From Isoetes taiwanensis (taxonomy: Eukaryota > Streptophyta > Lycopodiopsida > Isoetales > Isoetaceae), in the NCBI GenBank assembly GCA_021234155.1, contig JAJEKV010000104.1:1557900-1621899 (forward strand): a stretch of 64,000 bases of DNA, written 5' to 3'. Each line of letters opens with the position of its first letter. The first letter of the stretch is position 1. Shown one piece after another: positions 55,150 to 64,000 of the stretch. The position numbers and the translations under genes are program-made. The notes below the pieces were generated by a model, which was given only the letters and a program-made list of their open reading frames with translations, made no database searches and was not told the DNA's origin.

Positions 55150-57990
55150 AAAGAGCAATATCAATGAAAAACCAACTCCTAGCAAGAATGTTGAAGAAAA
55201 ACAATTAGTCCTCTATAGTAGGGTGCAATGGAGGAACAAGAAGGTGAGAATCATGCACAAGTGCAACAAGGAAATAGTAGGCCAAGGAGTCATTGTGCTA
55301 GCGGATCCCGTCAAAGTTTAATGATGAAAGGCTAGGGGAAGACAATATTGGTATTGCAATTTCGATGTTGGAAGACAACCGGAAAGGTAAAGGTTTGGGT
55401 GACAAGGAATGTTTTGGTTGTGTCAAGCAATTGGAGGTTCCTTGCATCATGGCATGGCCTATAAGTAGTGTTCAATTTGTGGAGGATTATATTTTTTCCG
55501 TAGCCTGAGGTTGTTGGGGACAATGATTGTCTTGATATTGATCCATTGGCGGTTGGAACTCTAAACCTAGGCAAAAGGGGAGAAGTATCGGTTGCCGGAC
55601 ATTATCCTAGCAAAAGAGCCAAGTTGATTAGTGACACCAAACGTGAGACAATGGTGAAGGTTAGGGGCTCAGTTGTTGTTGGAGTGATTGTATGCAATTC
55701 TTCACAATAGAACAATTGGTGGAAGCAAGAGCCACTTTTCAAGAGTACACTTGTTGATGAGAGGAGGACCTACATGTACACAATCTTGAGCATGCACTTC
55801 AAGATGAAAGAAACCCAAACAGAAAAAAGATACCCTTTGCTAGGCAAATGGATATGTGCAAAAGCATGGCATAGTATCCATGCAATTCCAACTTCTTCAT
55901 GGCATAATTGACAAAAAAAAAAAAAAAGTGAGGGGAACAGATTGCTTTACATGGAAATAATGGTTTGTTGAGACCAACAGCTAGGACCACGCTGCCGGGA
56001 GATATTTGAAAAATATATTGATTTCAATGCAGAGTCTATGCCACACAAAAAGCGTAAGGGATGAAAAGGGAAGAGCAGTTGTTGAGAAAAGGTTGCCATC
56101 ACATTGTACTCAAAAGAGTATTTTGGAAGAAGTGAATTCCTACTACTTAGAATTGGGAATTCTTCCAATATCACCTAGCTTTAGTAGGTTATGGAAGAAG
56201 CATTTCAATCATGTCACCATAGCAACTTCAAACAACTTTGCAAAGTGCAATTTATGTGCTAAGTTGAAGGAGACTCTTGATAAGACTGTGCAACCTAGTC
56301 AAAGGGAGCATATGAAGGACCATATGACTGACCAACTATCATGTAGATCATGTTATTGGATGTGGAGGACTTTATCTGCATTGGAACCCAATAACTATTT
56401 ATGTATTATACATGACAAGATGGACCAGCAAAAGACTTGTCTTCCACAATTCAAGTACATACCAAAGTCATGTGGAAGATCATACCCTTTACGATCTCAA
56501 TGATCTGGGGCAATCTTGCATGGGCGTAATCAAACCTACTATGGCCATTTTAGTTTGGAGTTGTGGAGTGATGGTCCAGATTTTCATATTGGGAGTATCA
56601 TGAGGTGTTTGAGAAACTATGAAAATGGATACAATGGTCACCTCCAGGGACCTTCTGACTAGCCGGGCACTACATAGAGCATTGTTAGATGGAAACCCTA
56701 ACAATATTGAAAAGTTCAAAGAGGCAAGGTTTAGGAAGCATGGGTCTAATGAACATGTTGGAGCTTCAACTTCACGTGCTAAACCTCAAGATCTACCCAA
56801 AAGATTTCTCTTGCAACTTGATAATTGTCTTTGCCAAAATAAGAACAGTGGATGTTTTCTTTCCTATCCTACTTAACAGTTGTGGGGATATTTGAAAGAG
56901 TTAATTTAGGGTTTCTTATGCCCGGCATACCCATGAGGATGTGGATGCATTATTTGGCAAATATAGTTGTATACTTGAAGCAGCAAACAAAGGACCAACT
57001 TTCCTAGGCTAATGGAAATCTTGCATGAATGCACTACTCCAAACCCTATAGCTTCTCTCATAGAAGAAGTGCCCGATTGGAAGAGCTTTGTGGATGGTTA
57101 TACATTGGATCTTGAAGGTCATTCCAGGCCTCTGCAGTTCACTTTTGGGTGAGAGATGGGATTCCAATCTTCCAATGGAAGATGAGACCTTCGGGAGGAT
57201 GAGTGGAGAGGAGGGGAGGAAATATGGCATAGAGATGAGAATGGCAAGCCTATGATACCTCTAGGTCAACCAAAAGCTTTAAAACCCTCTCAAGAAGTGA
57301 AGCAATTGGGATTGACTAAGGAAGGAATCCAAGACTATATAAAGCATTGGCAAACCAATCCGGATGACACCAACCGTGCCTTGGTGGCTTACCGGAAGAA
57401 GGTGATTAACCCGTTGGGGAGATAGACACATCCTCGGATGAATTGAAAGAAGGGTGGTTGCCTAAGACTAGGTGGAAGACCTTAGCGGTCTTGAGGATTT
57501 TGATGACACTGTAAGTAGCATTCGCAAGCAATATGCTCCTCCTCCTTCTGACAAATACTATGTTGGTCCTAAGAACAATAGGCCAAAGTTTCTAGGCATG
57601 GATGCTTATGAACCTTCCACTGACTTGGAATGCCACCAATTTGTGGTAGTAAAGCCATCAGATTTAGATACATATCCAGTGTGGTTGGGGTTCACTATCT
57701 CTGATATTTGCAAAGAAGAAGGTAATATTAACTTCAACCATGTGCGGGTGGAATGGTGGTGTCCAATTGCATCGCTTGACCAACGTATCCGGATAAAGAA
57801 AGGTACTTAGATTGTTGGACAAAGAGATGGAGGAGAAATCCGAGTGATCCTGATCTTTGGCTAGACTATGAAAGTGTTTTGTACTCATGGACTCCAAACA
57901 CTATTCCAGCTAGAAATGCGAGAATTACAATACCTCAGGATGTCAGGAAGAAGGCTATGATATCATTGAGGGTGCTTGAAGAAAGTTGAA
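55150..57990 (+). pseudogene. DUF7869-like transposon-type gene, decayed
   Basis: Plus-strand pieces in several frames. KSILEEVNSYYLELGILPIS and CNLCAKLKETLDKT...CIIHDKMDQQKTCLPQF form the N-terminal half. LQLDNCLCQNKNSG and HTHEDVDALFGKYS follow, matching the D-N-C...N-K-N and G-H-T-H-E-D-(V/I)-D motifs of the DUF7869 family, whose acidic residues resemble an RNase H/DDE core. The C-terminus has VVKPSDLDTYPVWLGFTI and HVRVEWWCP, a BAH-like pattern seen in the same proteins. Stops and shifts disrupt it. It is divergent from the gene at 54647. Confidence 0.6.
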
Positions 57991-57999
57991 TAACTATGT

Positions 58000-58350
58000 A
58001 AATTTTTGTTATCACGTTTTTATGATATGGTGCTATATTGTGAAATATTGACTATTTTGTAAATAACATGATATTACGTTTTCATAATTTTGAGGTGAAA
58101 TGTGTGAATTTGAATATGCTACTAAAAACATGCAATATGAAATTTGTCCCAAAATTAAGACATAAACCCAATTTAATTGAATGATGGTTAGTGTAACTTT
58201 AGTGGCCAAAACTTGGCTGATCACATCATCTTCATTTTGAATTTCCTCATCCACCACAGGGGGCATCACTATGGGCTGATTTTCTTCTATAGACTGAAAC
58301 TGTTCTGTGGTGTTTGGGGTCTGGGTTCGGGAACTCCTGCAAGACAGCCC
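58000..58350 (-). other. AT-rich gap and a short coding-like piece
   Basis: The minus-strand frame near 58200-58320 reads QSIEENQPIVMPPVVDEEIQ, possibly coding DNA into which the adjoining LTR inserted. Nothing else was recognised. Confidence 0.3.
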
Positions 58351-58352
58351 TC

Positions 58353-58908
58353 TGTGAGGACCCTTGGATCTAACAGGAGAATCCGGGGGACTATGTCACG
58401 CGGGATTTGCAAGAAAAGAACAAGAAGAAGAAAAAAGAACCAAAGAGAACAATGAGAGGAAAATGATAAGCTTCCTTGATATCAATGATGAACATACATG
58501 AGCTCTCGCAATCGAGAGAAGACTGAAGAGAGACAAGACTCAAAACTCATCTAAAAACTCATGTGCTAGCTCTACTCATATATATAGTACAATGGCCTTT
58601 GGCCCAATATAGACACTCTGACTGATCTCGGTGCCGACTCCTGGAAGGAGGCCTGATTCTGGTGGAATGCCGGGCGGTGCCTCTTGAATTGCCTAGAATC
58701 ACGCTGACGCCGACGCTGGCGGTGGACGGGCCATCACTTGTCCGAGCGGGCCTCTTGTTGACGGGACGCAGGCTTTTGACCGCGTGGGTCTGCCGCTTGG
58801 TCTTCTGGCAGCCTTTGATGGTCGACACGTGCTGCCTGTGGATCCTTGTTCTTGACCTGATCCGTCGTATGCATGAATAGTCCTGAACCAGGAGGCACAG
58901 GACTAACA
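58353..58908 (-). mobile_element. 3' LTR of an LTR retroelement
   Basis: On the minus strand the segment begins TGTTAGTCCTG directly after the polypurine tract GGTGGGGGGGAG (58909-58920) and ends in GGTCCTCACA, giving TG...CA ends and 556 bp. It contains a TATA-like ACTATATATATGAG. A polypurine tract followed by TGTTAG is the classic left border of a plant 3' LTR. The rest of the element upstream is replaced at 59567 by LINE sequence. Confidence 0.7.
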
Positions 58909-58922
58909 CTCCCCCCCACCAA

Positions 58923-59567
58923 ACGACACTCAGAGTGAAGAAAAGGAGGAAGAGTTTCTGAGGGCGGGAAGCCATCTGTCTGAAAGTGATCCTCACGTGA
59001 ATGAGGACGGGCACCATTATGGTACTGGCCAATGAGATCCTGGCATGTTTGAAGAGCAGGAGGAGTGTTGAGGCCAAGGGCGTGATCTCGCATCAATGAG
59101 AAAACGAGATCGCACCATGTCTTCAAAGGCAGATGGGCGTCAAGAAACAAACCGACATTCCATGAGCGGGGTGGTCCGAGGCCAAGGCACTGACGCTGGC
59201 ATTCGGATTGCAGTAAAAAATGGAACGCTGCCGATTTAAGGAGCTGAGCAAGATGCATTTTAGAGCAGCACAAAAACCTGCTTGAAGGTGGACTGAAGGA
59301 TCTGGTGAGGTGGCGGCATTCTGCAAGAAGGTGTCAAGACCATGGAGCGCATCAGCAGGGCGTTGCCAACCACGCTCATTAGCAATATAGATCCAATTCG
59401 TGGTGTTATCAAGAGTGGCACCCTCCTCCCAATGGGAGCGGCGAACAAAACGGGGATCCCACCGGAGATCCGTCGAGATCTGAGGTGGAGTCCATCCAGC
59501 ATGGCCATCCATGACCTTTGTCCAAAAGGGGAGACGCCAATCAGAAGTCAGGAACCTGGGGCGTGGA
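58923..59567 (-). pseudogene. Retroelement ORF immediately upstream of the 3' LTR
   Basis: A frame from the junction at 59567 reads RPRFLTSDWRLPFWTKVMDG, HWEEGATLDNTTNWIYIANE and ALKCILLSSLNRQRSIFYCN. After a one-base shift near 59130 it continues KTWCDLVFSLMRDHALGLNT, GRPHSREDHFQTDG-like residues and a C-terminus at the polypurine tract. It is homologous to 20003-20879. Its position between pol and the 3' LTR is that of an extra or env-like ORF, but no envelope feature (signal peptide or membrane span) is seen, and the function is unknown. Confidence 0.45.
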
Positions 59568-61065
59568 GGAACCAATATATTTCTCCCAGTTGGAATTTAT
59601 TTCCTTCATGATGCATATAGAAGGAAAATCAGTTTGGGAAATAGAAATATGGATAACTTCTCCCAAACACTCACCAATTGCCTTAAGATGATTATTGGTC
59701 CAAAACAGAGGAGGCAAATTCGAGCAGGAAACCCAAGTGGTGGTAGCAATGGTTGAGAAGTTACCTGGGATATAGAGAGGATTCCATTTCATGATATAGA
59801 CAGGACAATTAGCAATAGAAGATATCCTTCTGGTTAGAATATACTTCATATGATTGCTGTCCCTGCAAATAATCTGAAAGGTTCTGGAATCCATCTTTAA
59901 GATAGAAAGAATTGGAATGTTTATATTTTTATTGGTCCAATTTTTGACTTCATATATTGGAGGACAGTTCTTGGGAAAGTGAACTAAGATACCATGAGAT
60001 GAATATTTCACATAAGCTTCTTTATCCTGGATTGCATAAAGATCCACAACAGAGCCTTTTATAAAATCCTTACCATCCATATTATTAAAACGACACCCCA
60101 TTAGTAGAATTAAGAAGAACATTTTAAAAGAGGGAAGCGTACCATTTATCTTGTCATATTTGCCCAAGGTAGGGATCTTTGATCTGAGTTTGGTATCTGA
60201 GATCTTTGTTGACTGCTTGTCCAAATTGAGAGTGACAATCTTTGAGCAGTTTGGACATCCACATTGAGCAGCTTCTCGAGGATTAAAATATCCGTTGGAG
60301 TCACAAATAGTGCAATCTTTTGTAGGAGTCAGCTTATGCATAACAGTATCATGCTCCACTACAATGTTCTTGAGTTCAGCAGCAGCTAAGAGAGAGAGGT
60401 CTTCTTTAAAATTTTCCTTGAACCTTATGATTTCGTGATCATCTGCTCCCTCCCAAACTCAAACCAGGCGAAAGGAGGCTTTAGAATTCCATCCCAATAG
60501 TTCAAGGTCTTCTGCCAAATCTTTAGTTGATTGCAGCAGCTCGGACATACTTTTCTTGAAAGCTTGGTTTTTCAGACTGCAGCAATCTTCCTTAGAGTGT
60601 CCCGATTTAATTCTGATCATTTGATAAAGGAGTAGGTCAAGTTCTTGAAGTTTCTTGATCATGTTCCAGACAAGATCATGATCACTGGCTTTTCCCTCAG
60701 CGTATTGGTTCTCCTGTCCTTATGATTTCTTCTTGGCAAGCAGCAATAAGACCTTCTTTCATAATTTCCATGCATTCAACTGCAGCTTTTTGTTGATCCC
60801 TGATAATATCAAAGGAGACCGTGAGTTCTTTCATTTTTATCCATGCAGGGTCACCTTCTTTCTCCATTGTGAGAATGATCTTCCAATCTTTGTTGTCCTG
60901 GTCCAAGGTTTTGTGATCATCTATATCCTCCCATCTGCTTTGGCGAGAGGACTCGCCTTTGAATGCAGTCTTTTTAGGCCTCATTTTGGAGAACAAGAAC
61001 CTCAATTCCGGGCCTTGAGCCCTCGAATGAGACGTTTTCCCTCTTCTGAGAAGGAAATCACACAC
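59568..61065 (-). pseudogene. Older LINE ORF1, second copy
   Basis: The N-terminal frames (60697-61065, 60459-60662) and the uninterrupted Cys-rich plus DUF4283-like frame (60359 down to 59568) are almost identical to the split copy. The last frame ends abruptly at the junction with the retroelement ORF, so only the first part of the LINE is present. Confidence 0.7.
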
Positions 61066-62616
61066 AAGATGTCTGTTTCTCAGCGAGATCGAAATTTGAA
61101 GAATCCTACTATGCTTCTACTGCTCCTAGCCTGTGCTACCCACACTCTAATGATTAAATAGGCCTGAGGTGACAGATTAGTGCCAGGGATCAAGCTCTGG
61201 AGAATAGCAGAGGTGGCCTCTGCCTCATCCATCGAGCACCCCGGCCCTATTCCCGAGGCGCCAGGTCGAGCGCCTAGTCACCATTCCTCCCCCTCGAGAT
61301 CCATTCTAGGTTCTCTACTGAAATTCATAAGCGCAAAATTAATACATCGATGATGTTGTCATTTCAATAACAAAAATAATAACAAAAGCAAATAACGTCC
61401 AATATCAACATGCGTTGTTATTGAAGTTGCAGATATGGACGTTAAAAGCTGAGTAAAAACACATGCTAGCAGATTAGCCCAGCAACGCAAGGTGCCATTT
61501 TACTAGTAATGTTACCGAAAGTACAATTTCACAACCTTAGTTTCTTTATTACTATTTACCCGCTGAGAATTCTGCCCGGTGGAAGGGGCTTGCCATGTGT
61601 CCGAACCATGGCATGCTTATTTGCTTGTGGCCAATCACTCTATGTCACGTGAGCTAAATCATTGCAGTATTTTAGGTTGTATGCTTGACGATTAAAAAAT
61701 AGCCTTGGATGGTGTCTCAACTATACCATCTAGGCGTTGGGGACGATAGTCCGACGGCTCATAACAGTTCATTGGCTTACCCGGTAAGTCTTGATTCTAA
61801 CAAGTGTAATGAAATTTCAACATCATTTTCATACTTTGTTTCTCGTGAAGAATGACATGGCGAGAATGAAGAAGATATCAACAAAGCAGAGGAGGTTCAA
61901 GGAACTTTTAAATATCAGCCTCGGCTAGTTTGGAATTCGAAGTGAAGGAGTATCTCAAGAAAGCTTATGGTCGGGCCAACTTTGCCAACATTTGTGCGGC
62001 TCTCACGTAAGTGTGATTATGTTTTGCGGTCGGTCTATCTATGTTGAGTTTGTTGGTAAAATCTGAAGCATTGGTGATGCTATTTGGGCACCTATGTGCT
62101 TGCAAAATTGCCCATCAATCCAGTCTTGCATTCGTGTTAACAACCTCGTAACAACTACTGAGAGGAAGTCATTCATGAACTTCGTGATTATCTATCTAGA
62201 CACGAAACTCCTGAAGGACAGCCCATTTCAAATGTGATAAACCAATTAAGAGAAAGAATTCCTATGCCAAATGCCTTAACAGAGTCTCCTTATGAACACC
62301 CAGTTCTTAAGGACGTCATAATTGTTTTCAAGGAAAAGGGCCTCATCATGCAAAGGACTATGATGAAAAGGCATTGCACCAAAGGTTGTGCTTGTCGGCA
62401 GAAAAATGTGCAGAGGGGTCAGATCTTCAAGCGCTCATGTAATTAATCTCACTTTGGATGACAGATTGATCATGCAAGTTGACATCGTTTAGGACATCAC
62501 CAACAAGCATTGAAAATAAAATGCTTGATATAGTATGTAGAAACTCATAGAGGCAAATGGTCTGATGCTTTTCCAAGCACATTGATACAGTGGTTCTAAA
62601 GAACATTTTGACTGAA
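59568..62616. repeat. Segmental duplication of 36114-43446 without the nested LINE
   Basis: 59568-60054 equals 36114-36599 and 60057-62616 equals 40881-43446. The copy carries the start of the older LINE, its GC-rich 5' region, the degraded Helitron end at 61484-61506 and the unrecognised gene. The left edge joins the retroelement ORF; the right edge is cut by a TIR transposon. Confidence 0.9.
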
Positions 62617-64000
62617 GGGTCTAAGTTAGATATTGGGGTACAAAAGCACCCGTCCGGACGCTCTGCTTTTCGTGCTTGATCTGCTGTGCTTGGGGGTGCT
62701 TGGAGAGCGGGAACACGATGATCCGTTTTTAGCAAATTGCTTCCGGATCGATGACATGGCTGCTCCGGAAAATCAAATTCGGTTCGAAATGATCCGGGCG
62801 ATGGCCGTTTTGAGATGGCGGGTCCCGCTTTTGAATTCTTTTGTGGCGGAATGATCATTCAGCTTGTACCTCTCTGAAACGAACTGTTCTTTGTAGATCA
62901 CGGTTTCTCAGACGCAAAATTCTCAGACATCACGATCCTCAATGGATCAATCGGTTCGATTTGGATGAGGAAAAGAGACTCAAAGTTTTCCCGGAAATTC
63001 AAGCCGAGAGAAGAAGGCAATCAAGACAAATAAAAAGAGAAAGGGAGAGAGAGAAAGAAAACTTGCACCCGAAATTGAACGAGGCCTCGAAAAGTAGAAG
63101 GCTTCAAGAATTGTCCAAAAAAATGGACGATTATTTCAACGAAATCACAAAGCCTTTGAAAGAAGGGGATAAAGCAATGGTGGTGGTTTTGGTGATGCCA
63201 CAGCTGCTAGAGTATAATCAGGAACTAATGGAGACTCAAAGAACAAATATTGGTGAAGAAGTTGATCGTTTGTAGGGTGAAGCAAAAGCACTACTAGTGC
63301 CTGCTCCAAACCCACTGCTGATGGCTACCTCAGCTCCATCTTCAGCTCCAACTTCTAAACCAAGTTCCACAAACAAATCCCCGGAACTTCCTTTAAGCAC
63401 TGAAGCATGCCTTCTTTTCATACGAAGCATGCAACATGCCAAGTGATAGGCATGTTCACATGGCAACTTCATACTCAAAGTATATTGTGGATTGAATACC
63501 AATCCACATGCAAAGACATGAGTTCTCCATAAAACCGGCAATCGCTCTTCATAGTCATGATAGAGATTCGTGAAGTGTCCCCGGTGCATCAACGCCTAGC
63601 AGCTTTCTAAACAATTCCCTTTTTTTTGAAGTCTGAATTCTAAAGAGGCTTTTAGCCTTTGCTTCTTCTCCCTTTCGCTCATCGCTTCAACACTTACCTT
63701 TGGAAGGCAAGCTTCCAGTTTGGAGCGTAAGTAAAGCTCTCCACTTATTTTATGCTTCAAATCTGCAACTGGGTCAAATCTTCATCATCGCTTTATCCGC
63801 TTTGTCATTCAAAGCGATAACTCATTCTCAGAGTCTACTCACCTCCTTCTTTGCTATATCAATCATTACTTGCTCCCGTGCTAGGGAGTTGTTGTCAACC
63901 TCAATCTTACTAATAATCTTAGCCAAATCTGTTTGACAGTTATCTAACTCTGTTTCCAACTTCTTTACTTCCTCATCAATCAAAGAAATATTGAAACTAC
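62617..64000 (-). mobile_element. TIR DNA transposon, GGGTCTAAG family (copy 2, runs off the window)
   Basis: Starts with the same 29-bp terminal repeat as 5762 and follows that copy to the window's end, including the charged plus ORF (~62942-63275) and the RING-like minus ORF (63236-63592), with shifts. It interrupts the duplicated gene after GACTGAA; the unoccupied counterpart at 43446 reads GACTCAAG. The right end and target duplication lie outside. Confidence 0.8.

Noticed and set aside
42288-62616. Helitron capture as the cause of the 3-kb duplication
   Set aside because: The Helitron end lies inside the duplicated segment and not at its edge.
1-64000. tRNA or rRNA genes
   Set aside because: I scanned by eye for B-box-like GGTTCRA words and conserved rRNA cores and saw none convincing; a covariance-model search would be decisive.

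Overview
The window looks like nuclear DNA of a land plant (or a close streptophyte relative) from a repeat-dense, probably heterochromatic region. I recognise no expressed single-copy host gene with confidence. The support for a plant is: plant-type L1 LINE proteins with a DUF4283-like domain; GT-AG introns; a Helitron carrying pieces of a plant clathrin heavy chain gene; pseudo-exons of a plant alpha-glucan phosphorylase; a phytocyanin-like leader; and LTR and CACTA-type elements. Species and chromosome cannot be told from the sequence.

Layout. 1-3672: three copies of a GC-rich ~1.1 kb tandem repeat, the middle one split by a small MULE-like element. 3673-4140: pyrimidine-rich tandem DNA. 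4185-4721: an unrecognised ORF. 5166-9331: a ~515 bp direct repeat pair flanking a 2.17 kb TIR transposon (5762-7928) and an unrecognised 166-aa gene. 9266-20000: a CACTA-like element with two unrecognised genes and two nested Helitrons (12310-15393, carrying antisense clathrin heavy chain; 15989-17443, filled with purine-rich repeats). 20003-24640: a retroelement ORF fragment, AT-rich DNA and a phosphorylase relic. 24644-32808: two more purine-filled Helitrons, tandem duplications and a possible solo LTR. 33306-42130: an old minus-strand L1-like LINE into which a younger plus-strand LINE (36600-40880) has inserted. 42700-46900: a duplicated unrecognised gene, a Ty3/gypsy protease ORF and an FCP1/NIF-like exon. 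46918-54767: a mostly minus-strand group of unrecognised genes studded with a 13-bp dyad CACGCCWGGCGTG. 55150-57990: a decayed DUF7869-like gene. 58353-59567: a 3' LTR with polypurine tract and the ORF next to it. 59568-62616: a second copy of the LINE-plus-gene segment seen at 36114-43446, without the nested LINE. 62617-64000: the left part of a second copy of the 5762-7928 transposon.

The parts fit together as nested insertions. Several events can be dated relative to each other because empty sites survive: the plus-strand LINE against its unoccupied site at 60054; the TIR transposon at 62617 against its unoccupied site at 43446; and a Helitron whose removal restores an ORF exactly. Many ORFs are broken by one-base shifts. 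Comparison of duplicated segments shows the differences clustering at CAG, CTG and CCG triplets, which suggests that many 'frameshifts' are base-calling errors at methylated CHG sites and not true decay. The most novel-looking material is the dyad-associated gene group at 46.9-54.8 kb, the GGGTCTAAG transposon family, and the CACTA-like element's two genes.
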